In this document: piece after piece, positions 11,159 through 21,559 of the stretch
How the letters are laid out: every line of letters begins with the position of its first letter
Position numbering within the stretch: position 1 is the stretch's first letter
DNA from: Ottelia alismoides
Taxonomy: Eukaryota > Streptophyta > Magnoliopsida > Alismatales > Hydrocharitaceae
NCBI GenBank assembly: GCA_037367405.1
Contig: JAZKJV010005752.1
Location: 1-64,000, forward strand
Direction of reading: 5' to 3'
Length of the DNA stretch: 64,000 nt
Translations under genes and position numbers: made by a program
The notes under the pieces: model-generated
Databases searched by the model: none
What the model was told of the DNA's origin: nothing
The model's input: only the letters and a program-made list of their open reading frames with translations

Positions 11159-11166
11159 TTTATATA
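11159..11166 (-). promoter_or_regulatory. TATA box of the esterase gene
   Basis: TATATAAA on the minus strand, about 125 bases before the ATG, leaves room for a 5' leader of roughly 90-95 bases. Position and sequence fit a plant core promoter; the start site is not shown. Confidence 0.55.
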
Positions 11167-11197
11167 ATACATCACTGTGGAATAGTTTTAAATAGGG

Positions 11198-11415
11198 ATA
11201 TTTAGACAGTGCCCCTTATACTTTCGTCCAACTACACCTTGACACATATAATCATTGTAATTACACCACTGCTTTAGTATTGCTTTGATTGGCTCATGTG
11301 CGTAAGAGTAAACAAGACTGGAGGGCCGTGTTGTAATTTACATGAAACATGGTGTGATTAACGGAGGGAACAAGGGTTGTGGACGTTGAAGTGCAATTGG
11401 ACAAGAGTTTGTTTT
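11198..11415. repeat. Degenerate foldback repeat in the esterase promoter region
   Basis: The segment around 11222-11260 (CGTCCAACTACACC...) and the reverse complement of 11375-11415 (TGTCCAATTGCACT...) align as imperfect inverted arms. It looks like an old MITE of the same general type as the next one. The exact ends are not clear. Confidence 0.35.
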
Positions 11416-11543
11416 AAAAACGAGATTGGAAGTTGAATCGGTCATCCTTCGATTCCATCTCTAATTAGATTGAACTCAGAAAAAACTGGATCGGTCTAAG
11501 TTACGATTTTTTGAACTGATAAAACCCGATATATATATATATA

Positions 11544-11784
11544 GGAATTTTTATCCGGCAGACCCTATAAATGTTACCAATTGCCTCTACGACCTTTTGC
11601 ATAACGTAATTACCCCATCGACCTTGTAAATTACCCCAAGAACCCTCACGAGCTTCAAACAGAGTAACCGCGGGGTTCATGCGGTAAGAATTGGCAAGTT
11701 TACGGGGTCGATGGGGGATTATTTTGTTTCAAAGGTCGTAGAGGTAATTGGCAAAGTTTATAGGGTCTGCCGGGTAAAAATCCC
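11544..11784. mobile_element. Foldback MULE-type MITE (241 bp)
   Basis: The two halves are inverted copies for about 90 bases each: GGAATTTTTATCCGGCAGACC on the left and GGGATTTTTACCCGGCAGACC inward from the right, both followed by CTATAAA, CTCTACGACC and CCATCGACC. Only a short centre is unpaired. Flanks 11535-11543 and 11785-11793 match at eight of nine bases (ATATATATA, ATATATACA), which fits a 9-bp duplication, though the site is itself an AT repeat. No coding capacity. Confidence 0.75.
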
Positions 11785-12362
11785 ATATATACATAAGTAT
11801 GTATGCATATATCAATTAAATAGTCGCCTAAAATGCCAAATCTTGCAATAGACAAACATGATTGTCTATTTCGAGTAAAACTCTACAAAAGTTAGCCATA
11901 TTTTCTAGCATTATATACGAATGCAATATTGTAATCATTTATGTATAGTTTCTCTTTTATAGAAAACTACTCTAAGAAGTTAGGGGACACACCTGATATT
12001 CCAAAAAAGAGAGGGTCATAATTGATGAAGTTAAGAGGGCACAAATGATAACAACTATATTATTTAATTAGTTGAAATTTTATTTTTTAAAAAATTACCA
12101 AATCATCGAGACTAGGTCAATCTGGATCAACACATACCTGATTTTTTAATTTCTTCCTTTTTAAAATTAATTAAATAAAACCGATCGAGTAAGGACTGGT
12201 TCCCAATATGTTAAACCTTGGTCTAAAGTCATGCATAGAAGTCGTTGTAAATAACAGTACGTAGAAGAGAACTGGAAAGTCAAGATGATATTCTTTCTAA
12301 AGAAAAAATCTTAAATATAGTTTTTTTAAAATTATTCTTGACGGGGAAGGTTTTAAATATAT

Positions 12363-12608
12363 GGGTTTTTTTACACTTGCGATCTTAGGAGATTCTGAAA
12401 TTACAGTTGTGTCCTCATCTTTCTTGCGCACTTATACCCTTACATTGTTACTAAAGTTACGGTTTTTGCCCTTACATTTAAGTAAAATACGGACAAAAGG
12501 TATAACTGTGAGTTTCGTAAGAATATACGAATACAATCATGATTGCAAAAAAGGTAAAGGCGTAACTGCATTTATAGAATATTAGAGGGACACAAATCTA
12601 AAAAACCC
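12363..12608. mobile_element. Possible degenerate foldback MITE
   Basis: Starts GGGTTTTTTTACA and ends TCTAAAAAACCC. Reading inward, about 45-80 bases pair imperfectly, including TTCTGAAATTACAGTT against TTCTATAAATGCAGTT. The flanks do not give a convincing duplication. No coding capacity. Confidence 0.4.
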
Positions 12609-13000
12609 GAATATTTCGTACAAGTGGAGGAAGGTGGCAAACCACTAAATTGTGAGGGCCGCAAGTGCAATTTGGAAATACTAAAGAAATTGACAATTTA
12701 TTAATGAAGTTTCCATAAAAATCTCCTGATTATTATCTTGTCATTAGTTGACTAAAACATATTTTCCCTCTCCATTCTTGTTCTAATACTCTTAGCCATT
12801 TGATCTCTCTTTCACTGACTAAAGCTGTAACGTTAGCCCTAGATCGAGTCCTGGTGACAGCGACACTCCCTCCAGCCGTTCAACGGCATAGTTTGGTGTT
12901 GAATTGAGGTGATCCGAAGCACCACCACCTCCTCCGCCCAAAGCTCTGCTTCAGGCAGCTAGGTCTGGTAAGCTTCTTCCCTTCTCGTTCTTTTGGTCCC
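12609..13000. other. Unassigned DNA before the MITE cluster
   Basis: No domain or transposon end is recognised. The part at 12820-12980 is richer in GC and ends CTAGGTCTG followed by GTAAGCTTC, like a 5' UTR exon and splice donor, but no downstream exon can be identified. Confidence 0.35.
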
Positions 13001-13003
13001 TTA

Positions 13004-13390
13004 GGTGCCATTCAACACAAGGGGTAAACCCCCCTTGGGGTGGTTTACCCCACTTACCCCATATTTTCTCCCTCCATGTGGGTCCCACTATTTATCTTTT
13101 TAAAAAAATTAAATAAATCAATTATCCATCATCAATTCCATCAAAAAATAATATACTATACTATCATATCATATAAAAATTATAAACTACACCACTTCTA
13201 CTCACTTTTCAAACTCTAATACAATCACATCACAATAACTACTCACTTTTTCAAACTCTAATACAATCATATCACAATAAACCCACTTCTAACCCACCCC
13301 TAGTATAACCCTCTATCCAAACACCAAAACCCAAAAATGGGTTACCTGCAACCAGTTTAACCCACCTAAACCCACTATCCAAACACACCC
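13004..13390 (+). mobile_element. Tourist-like MITE, copy 1 (387 bp)
   Basis: Flanked by TTA on both sides (13001-13003, 13391-13393), the target preference of PIF/Harbinger-related Tourist elements. The ends GGTGCCATTC and CAAACACACCC form a short terminal inverted repeat. It has no coding capacity. Same orientation as copy 2. Confidence 0.85.
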
Positions 13391-13393
13391 TTA

Positions 13394-13778
13394 GGTGCCG
13401 TTCGGGTAGGGGGGTAAAACCCTCTTTGGGGGGTTTAAACCCCACCCCATTTTTTCTCACTCCTACGTGGGCCCCACTTTTTATCTTTTTAAAAAATTAA
13501 ATAAATTAATTTTATTCCATCTATTCCATCAAAAAATAATATATTATACCATCATATCATATAAAAATTATAAACTACCCCACTTCTACCCACTTTTCCA
13601 AAATCCAATAAATAACATCACAATAACTACTCACTTTTTCAAACTTCAATACAATCGTATCACAATAAACCCACTTCTAACCCACCCCCAGTTTAACCCT
13701 CTATCCAAATACCAAAACCCCAAAATGGGTTACCTGCAACCAGTTTAACCCACCTAAACCCACTATTCAAACGCACCC
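13394..13778 (+). mobile_element. Tourist-like MITE, copy 2 (385 bp)
   Basis: Starts directly after the TTA that ends copy 1 and is closed by TTA at 13779-13781. It is a close relative of copy 1 along its whole length, including the shared stretch AACCCACCTAAACCCACTAT near the right end. It ends CAAACGCACCC. Confidence 0.85.
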
Positions 13779-13781
13779 TTA

Positions 13782-14170
13782 GGGTGCGTTTGGTTGACGG
13801 GTTAAGGCGGGTTAAACTGGTAGAGGGTAACCCGTTTTTGTGTTTTGGTGTTTGGATAGAGGGTTAAACTGGGGGCGGGTTAGAAGTGGGTTTGTGGTGA
13901 TATGATTGTATTGAAGTTTGAAAAAGCGAGAACTTATTGTGATGTGATTGTATTGAAGTTTGGAAAAGTGAGTAAAAGTGGAGTAGTTTATAATTTTTAT
14001 ATGATATGATGGTATAATATATTATTTTTTGATAGGATTGATGATGTAAAATTGATTTATTTATTTTTTTTAAAAAAGAATAAAGTGGAGCCCATGGGAA
14101 GAAAGGGGGATGTGGGTTAAGGGAGGTAAACTCCCCTAACCCGCAGGTAACCTGCATGCCAAACGCTACC
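13782..14170 (-). mobile_element. Tourist-like MITE, copy 3, inverted (389 bp)
   Basis: Begins GGGTGCGTTTGG after the shared TTA (13779-13781) and ends CCAAACGCTACC before TTA at 14171-14173. Its interior is the reverse complement of copies 1 and 2, for example GGGTTAGAAGTGGG against CCCACTTCTAACCC. Confidence 0.85.
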
Positions 14171-14248
14171 TTAGTGTATCAGCAGGCTAGATTCACATGC
14201 TATTCCTTTTAATTAAGTCAATATTAGTGTAAAATCCAAATCATTCAT

Positions 14249-14270
14249 TGACGGATCTTTGGCTCCGTCA
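14249..14270 (+). promoter_or_regulatory. LTR-terminal hairpin of element F
   Basis: TGACGGA and TCCGTCA pair over seven bases around an 8-base loop. The other four LTRs have TGATGAA and TTCATCA, so stem positions 4 and 6 differ in both arms and pairing is kept. Confidence 0.65.
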
Positions 14271-15076
14271 CTTGATTCCAACAACTCTAGTCTACCTCCG
14301 ACAACCAAATCATCGTCCTCAGCTCCTCCTTAATTTGATAAATGCCTCACACACCTTCGTTCACCCGGTCTCACTCAGATCGAGAGATCCGGGTCTCCCT
14401 CTTCGCCCTTCACTGGAGATCATCACCATCGCCCGATCTATTAATGCCTCGCATCCGCCACCTGAAGCTCCCTTGAGACTCGCCTTTTTTCCACTAACAC
14501 CCTCCTGTAGAAAACAAAGAAAAACGGTGCCTTTGCAGAGGAATTCATGGTGAGTTTTGCTACTCCAGGTCTTGAACTCCTCTAGACATCGCTGGAGCAC
14601 CTCAAGCCTTTTTGATCCCTCTGGTAGCTAGAGGACGCCTCCGGGAATCTCTCATCTCATTTCATAGCAGCAGAAAATGCTGGAGGGAGGAGATCTCCTT
14701 GGAGGAAGTTCACCCAAGCAGAGCTTCTTCCCTATTCGTCCATCCTCCTCCTCCGCCATTGGATCGGGGGCCATCTCCAGTTCAAGTAGCCATAGTTAGA
14801 TAAGAGCGAGCCATCACCGTTGATCTTCACTCAAAGATATAATCCTCACCGTCGTTAGCCGAAGCATAATCACGTGCTGTGAGCATACCACATGGATACG
14901 TGAGGATCATCTGCCCATTCGATCAGGCATACATGGGGGTATTTTGCATTTTCCCTACGCCTTTTGTTTATCTCATTTAGTCCTGTAATTTATTTAAGTA
15001 GTCTAAAACTTTGTGGGATACTTGTAAGGAACCCCCTGAGATGGTTTCATGACGCATTTGGGTCCATGCCAAGTAA

Positions 15077-15100
15077 CCTCACGTGTCGTCCCACGTGAGG
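15077..15100. promoter_or_regulatory. Paired G-box palindrome in the LTR of F
   Basis: CCTCACGTG and CACGTGAGG, nine bases each and exact reverse complements, are separated by TCGTCC. Each arm holds CACGTG, the bZIP/bHLH core. Comparable paired motifs occur in the LTRs of C, D and E. Confidence 0.75.
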
Positions 15101-16310
15101 TGGCCATTTTGCATTTAACCCCTTGTAGTATTTTGTATTTTAGTTTAATACTTAAATATTAAATATTATTTATAATATTTTGGGTAATTTGTACATAACC
15201 CCTGATTTTTATTTTAATTGCAAATATACCCATACAAGTTCAACAATTTTTATACTTGTTCTTTAATTTTTATAAATATCATCCGCGCTCTAACAATTAT
15301 GAAAAATAGGGTTTGGTGCATGCTTGCATACAATTTCACGGTATATTTTTAGATTTACATTTTAGGTATTTTTTCTATTTATTAAAAATCAAAATAGCAT
15401 AATTTTATCCCTATTTCAATTAAAAATTACCAAAAAATATAAACCTTTTTTTGAAAAATTCCCCCAAAATTATATCTGGCTTACTATTGTATTTCACAAC
15501 TTCAGACCAAACCTCTAAAAATAAAAAAATCACTAAAAATTGAAAAACCCTAAAATCTTTTAAAAATATAAAAAAATCACTAAAAAATCCTAAAATATTT
15601 ATTTCTATCTCTAAATTTTCTTTATATTATTATCTATATATTAAAATTGATTTGGGGAACATGGCACTTTTTATTATTTTTACTCTCCAAATCAATTCCG
15701 TCTATTTATTTAATCCTTATTTTCAAATATTTTTGACTTTAAAATAACTAAATATTAGCAAAAATTCCCCAAAATCATAAAAATAGTAAAATATAAAAAA
15801 GTACAAAAAACATTCAATTCTATATTTTTTATTTTTTTTGTATTTGTAATTATGTTACTCTATAGTATCTATATAGTTACATATATTCTTATACTATTTA
15901 TTAAAAAGAAAAATAAATTTAAAATCAGAAAATATAAAAAGAAAAATACAAATAATAAAATTATAAATAATTGAAAAATATAAAAATTAAAATCCAAGAA
16001 ATATATAATTAAAAACTCACAAAATTCAAAATATCTAAAAAAATCCCGAAATCATTTATTGTCTTTCTTTGCCAATTTTGATTGTCTATCCTCAGTTGTT
16101 GTCTGTGTTCGACCCCAACTGTACTTGTCCACTATACACTCTATTGTAGGGTATAATAAATTTTGATTCAAACTACTTGCATTGATTTTCTATGCATTGT
16201 GTGGTTAATTGTTGTTTGACTTGACTTGTGTTTTGTCGCCTCAACAACATTTTATCTTTGCATTTCATGATGATAATAATTTAGACCCTCGCAAAAGTCA
16301 TCTCAACAAA

Positions 16311-16328
16311 TGGCACTGTTGTCGGGAA
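16311..16328 (+). promoter_or_regulatory. PBS of element F, Asp-tRNA type
   Basis: TGGCACTGTTGTCGGGAA resembles TGGCGCCGTTGCCGGGGA, the Asp-tRNA complement common in Athila/Tat elements, with a few transitions. Two bases separate it from the LTR end. Confidence 0.75.
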
Positions 16329-17698
16329 GCAACGACGCATAGATTGTGCGTTTTTGTTTCCTTGTTTCTTCTTTCTTGTTTGTTTGTTTGTTTGTCTTTG
16401 TTTCTTTATTTGTCATTTCATTTGATATTATTTGTGAGATGCCTAACCCTCTTCCTTGCTTGACTTTTTTACGAGGGATCACATATTAAGGGAGGCTCTC
16501 CTAGGATATCTATGCACCCACGTGAAGTGGAGTCGGCTTTTCTAACCTAGCCGACAAGAGAGAGAGACAAAAGAAGACTTGGAAGACTTTTGAAGACAAT
16601 GTCTTTTGCCTTTTATTTCATTTTATTTTATCTTGTAATTTAAGTGAGAGAGAGAGACATTTTATTATAATAATTTGGGCTCTCCAGACACTGCTACTTC
16701 ATGAGGTCCACTGCCCGAATGATTATTCACTTGGGGGCCTCGTCGGTTTTATCGTGTTTTCTCCGCCCTTCTTTTTCTTTATTTCGCGAGTTTTAAGTTT
16801 ATTTTTGTTTGTTTTGTGTGATTGAACCCTAGTTCTAGAATTGGCTTGCTCGATGGATTAATGTCCAAAGCCCTAATTAAGTTGCATGTACCTATAGTCT
16901 GCTTCTAGATCTAGTTAAATTGAATGGTTGATTATATAGACTTGAGACTGCACCCCGAGAGAGGCAACATATAGCGCTTGTAGGATTTGTTATGGCGGGC
17001 ACCGAGGCGGCCTCGAAGATCGGACCCTTGGTTTCATATCTAGATAATTAGCATCTTGTTCTTTACGCTAATAGAAAATTTGTTCTAGGGTGATTTTATC
17101 GGTTGTATTGTATATAGATAGGTTTCAATTCTGCTTAGCATCCTTGCATGAATAGAACTAGAGGCAAGGTGACCATTTGTACTTAGCATCCATCATTGTT
17201 TTCGCCTCGCATTGCTTTTTCGACTCTCTCCCTCTGATTTTGACCACCGAGGATTATATAGGAATTGATCCCCATCACGACTCGTGCATTTTTATTAAAA
17301 ATCCAAAAAAGTGATAACAAATAAAATTTGGATTGTTAAATTTACTCGACCCTAAAAGAAAGAAAATTCATTGTCATGGGGAGAATACTCCCCTCATTGT
17401 ATTCGTATTTTATTTACCATGTACACACTAAGGATTAATGCCCCAATCCCATGGCTACCTAAGTGTTTGTACTACTTTTTTCTAATTCACCTAACTCTAA
17501 AATTGAAAAAGATAAGAAGACCGAACTTTCACGATCATCTTTGTGTTGATTAGGGAAATTGAGGGGTTTTTGTTTGTTTTTGTTTGTGTTTGTTTGTGTG
17601 CATATTCGATCTTCTCTCCACATTTGCACCTTTTTCTTTCCATATCTTATTTTGACTATTATGATCTCCCGATTCCTTCTAATCCACTATTTTAGGCG
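16329..17698 (+). other. Untranslated leader of element F
   Basis: About 1.4 kb without a convincing ORF. Blocks at 16685-16745 and 16908-17065 closely parallel the element A leader at 25628-25690 and 25868-26015 (for example CGCTTGTAGGAT followed by TTATGGCG and ACACCGA-like words). Shared leaders are expected if one packaging system serves both elements. It contains (TTTG)n runs near 16376 and 17565. Confidence 0.65.
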
Positions 17699-19606
17699 TT
17701 GGATTTTGAGTTTTACCCACCACCACCACCCTCTCATTTCCCATCATCTCAGTCACCTAATACTGAGCTATTGGAGTCACCTCTCATGAAGACCACGCTT
17801 GAGCACTTGACTCAGATGATGGAGCACATGAAGGAGATGGTTGATAAACTCATTATTATAAATAAGATCCATATTGATGATTCACCCTCTAGATTTATGG
17901 ATTCACTTGAGGACACCCATGAGAGCTTGCAATTACCCAAAACACAAAAAATAAGAAAAATTTAAAAAACACAACAAGATTTTGGGAGACAAACAGTCAA
18001 GTCATTTTGTGAGGAGATGGTAACCATGCCAGATCCCATACCACACACACATTCACCACAGTTCCCACCTTTGACCTCTAATGAATCCTCATTTCATCAT
18101 CTTTATTCTTTGATTTTGGCCTTTAAACTCTAGCTAAATGCATGTATATAACATTAATTTGCCAAAATAAATACTCTATAAGTTGTACAAAATACTGTAT
18201 AAATACTGTATTTATTGCCAAAATAAAAGAATAAAGAAAAGAAAATAAAGAGAAATGAGACACCATAGGTGTTGAGTGACCCTAGCCCCTGAGACCCAGT
18301 CATAATGATGACTTAGTCGACAAGGAATAAAGTAAGGGGAGATAGGGCAATGAATTGTATAGTAAATGCAATCGGAAAACCCTACAAAAACAAGCCAATA
18401 ATTACCTTTTGAGACCTATTTTATTTTATATTATTTATTAATCAAATCAATAAACTTTGTCCATGAAAGTTGTAGATAAAAATACAAATAAAAATATAAA
18501 ATTGATTTCATAGAAAAATAATATGCAATGTACTTTTTATACTCAAAATAAAAAGCTAAAACCTAAACTTCTTAGACCCATATTTCCTTAATAAAAAATC
18601 AAATGCATCAAAATAACCTTTAATTGTATATCTTTTAATAAGTTGTTTAATGAGTGTGGTTTCACTTATTTTGGAGTTATGGTGTGAAAGTTAGGTTTTG
18701 GAATCCAATTGTATAGTTTACATGTTATTCTTCAATATTTTTATAATTTTGTAAATATTATTTATAATATATGTACATATTTAGAACATAATAAAACCAT
18801 AAAGAAAGCACAAAAATAAAATAAGTATACAAAATACATAGATGAAATACATATACTTATATCTATATATTATATACATATATTTATTTAAGTGTGCACA
18901 TAACATCATAAAAATACAATAAAAATATATTTATGTATATTTAAATAAGTTATAGATAAATAAAATACGTGTATAAAATAATTAAATATAAAATATAAAA
19001 TAAAAATAAAATACATAAAATATAGATGATATATTTGTACTTGTAAAAAGTAAAATATATTACAATGCCTTGAAAAGTAAATAAAAGTATGCAATAAATA
19101 CTACATAAAATTTGGAATATTTTTTATGTTTTAATAAAATAATAATTAAATAGTATACTTATTTATTCTTTTTCCAAGGCATTTTTGCCTTGGAATTTCC
19201 TGTTTGCTCCACGTGGACCAACCATGTGCAAGTGTCTGTTGACCTATGGTCTATTGGATGGCTGCCGAGAGGCACCATCCAATGGTGAATGGGCTTCGTC
19301 TCGTGCCAGAGGAGCGGCGACATATTTGGAGCTCTGGCAAGGTCACCAGAGCTCCTTCGAGCTCCTCCGCTTCGCAAAAGGCCCGTGGAGGGCTGGGTCA
19401 CCTAGCGAGGATGGCCGTTAGTCAGAGAAGCTCCTAGACGATCTGTAGATGGAGTCCAACGCTGCGTCGTCGGAAAGGAAGCTTGAGATCGGAGATGAGG
19501 TGCGAAGTCTGATAATTGAATACCTGCAGGGGTTAGGGAAGTAGCCGAGGTGTACGTGCGTGCAAGTGAGTGAAGTGAGGGTGAGCGGAGGGCTGTGGAC
19601 TCGTTT
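17482..19606 (+). repeat. Tandem unit 1 of the F/A junction (2125 bp)
   Basis: Begins CTAATTCACCTAACTC and contains F internal DNA to 18078, the first ~1.18 kb of an element A LTR (from 18079), then ~350 bases of other origin (19258-19606). That last part holds a 10-bp-arm hairpin at 19328-19355 (GGAGCTCTGG and CCAGAGCTCC). Units 2 and 3 start with the same words. Confidence 0.85.
17699..18078 (+). pseudogene. Unidentified ORF remnant of element F
   Basis: The open frame has no ATG until MKTTLEHLTQMMEHMKEM (from about 17787) and encodes about 88 residues. A Pro/Ser-rich start is followed by a predicted helical Glu/Met-rich stretch and a Lys-rich end. No Gag, protease or other domain is recognised. 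The same sequence recurs at 19814 and 21181 in the tandem array. It sits where gag would be expected and stops at the element A boundary. Confidence 0.5.
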
Positions 19607-20972
19607 CTAATTCATCTAACTCTAAAATTGAAAAAGATAAGAAGACCGAACTTTCATGATCATCTTTGTGTTGAGTAGGGAAATTGAGGGGTTTTTGTTT
19701 GTTTTTGTTTATGTGCATATTCGATCTTCTCTCCACATTTGCACCTTTTTCTTTCAATATCTTATTTTGACTATTGTTATCTCCCGATTCCTTCTAATCC
19801 ATTATTTTAGGCGTTGGATTTTGAGTTTTACCCACCACCACCACCCTCTCATTTACTATCATCTCACTCACCCGATACTGAGCTATTGGAGTCACCTCTC
19901 ATGAAGACCACGCTTGAGCACTTGACCCAGATGATGGAGCACATAAAGAAGATGGTTGATAAACTCATTATTATAAATAAGATCCATATCGACGCTTCAC
20001 CCTCTAGATTTATGGATTCACTTGAGGACACCCATGAGAGCTTGCAATTGCCCAAAACACAAAAAAAATTTAAAAAAAACACAACAAGATTTTGGGAGAC
20101 ACACAGTCAAGTCATTTTGTGAGGAGATGGTAACCATGCCAAATCCCATACCACACACACATTCACCACAGTTCTTACCTTTGACCTCTAATGAATCCTC
20201 ATTTCATCATTTTATTCTTTGATTTTGGCCTTTAACCCCTAGATAAATGCATGCATATAACATTAATTTGCCAAAATAAATACTCTATAAGTTATACAAA
20301 TTACTGTATAAATACTGTATTTATTGCCAAAATAAAAGAATAAAGAAAAGAAAATAACGAGAAATGAGACACCATAGGTGTTGAGTGACCCTATCCCCTG
20401 AGACTCAGTCATAATGATAACTTAGTCGACAAGGAATAAAGTAAGGGGAGATAAGGAAATGAATTGTATAGTAAATGCAGTCGGAAAACCCTACAAAAAT
20501 AAGCCAATAATTACCTTTTGGGACCTATTTTATTTTATATTATTTATTAATCAAATCAATAAAATTTGTCCATGAAAGTTGTAGATAAAAATACAAATAA
20601 AAATATAAAATTGATTTCATAGAAAAATAATATGCAATGTACTTTTTATACTCAAAATAAAAAGCCAATCCTGCCGGAGGAGCGACGACATATTTGGAGC
20701 TCTGGCAAGGTCACCAGAGCTCCTTCGAGCTTCCCCGCTTCGCAAAAGGCCCGTGGATGGCTGGGTCACCTAGCGAGGATGGCCATTAGCCGGAGAAGCT
20801 CCTAGACAATCTGTAGATGGCGTCCAACGCTGCGTCGCTGGAGAGGAAGCTGAGATCGGAGATGAGGTGCGAAGTCCGATAATTGAATACCTGCAGGGGT
20901 TAGGGAAGTGGCCGAGGTGTACGTGCGTGCAAGTGAGTGAAGTGAGGGTGAGCGGAGGGCTGTGGACTCGTT
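19607..20972 (+). repeat. Tandem unit 2 of the F/A junction (1366 bp)
   Basis: Matches unit 1 closely but lacks about 0.76 kb. The LTR part stops near 20667 and resumes in the 3' segment, including a second copy of the GGAGCTCTGG hairpin at 20696-20723. The ORF remnant is repeated at 19814-20122. Confidence 0.85.
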
Positions 20973-21559
20973 GTTAATTCACCTAACTCTAAAATTGAAA
21001 AAGATAAGAAGACCAAACTTTCACGATCATCTTTGTGTTGAGTAGGGAAATTGAGGGGTTTTTGTTTGTTTTTGTTTGTGTGCATATTCGATCTTCTCTC
21101 CACATTTGCACCTATTTCTTTCCATATCTTATTTTTATTATTGTGATCTCCTGATTCCTTCTAATCCACTATTTTAGGCGTTGGATTTTGAGTTTTACCC
21201 ACCACCACCCTCTCATTTCCCATCATCTCACTCACCCGATACTGAGCTATTAGAGTCACCTCTCATGAAGACCACGCTTGAGCACTTGACCCAGATGATG
21301 GAGCACATGAAGCAGATGGTTGATAAACTCATTATTATAAATAAGATCCATATTGATGCTTCACCCTCTAGATTTATGGATTCACTTGATGACACCCATG
21401 AGAGCTTGCAATTGCCCAAAACACAAAAAAAAAGAAAAATTAAAAAAAAACACAACAAGATTTTGGGAGACACACAGTCGAGTCATTTTGTGAGGAGATG
21501 GTAACCATGCCAAATCCCATACCACACACACATTCACCACAGTTCCCACCTTTGACCTC
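20973..21559 (+). repeat. Tandem unit 3, leading into element A
   Basis: Third copy of the F internal segment, with the ORF remnant at 21181-21504. It runs without break into the only full 5' LTR of A at 21560. Confidence 0.85.

Larger units (their letters stand above)
14249..16308 (+). repeat. 5' LTR of non-autonomous Athila-like element F (about 2.06 kb)
   Basis: The right end ...CAACA lies two bases before an Asp-tRNA-type PBS. The left end is placed at 14249 because the first 22 bases (TGACGGA, 8 bases, TCCGTCA) form the same terminal hairpin as the other LTRs in the window. The centre resembles the second half of the element A LTR in order and composition. It carries a paired G-box palindrome at 15077-15100. 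The left limit is an inference; the right limit is firm. Confidence 0.65.
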
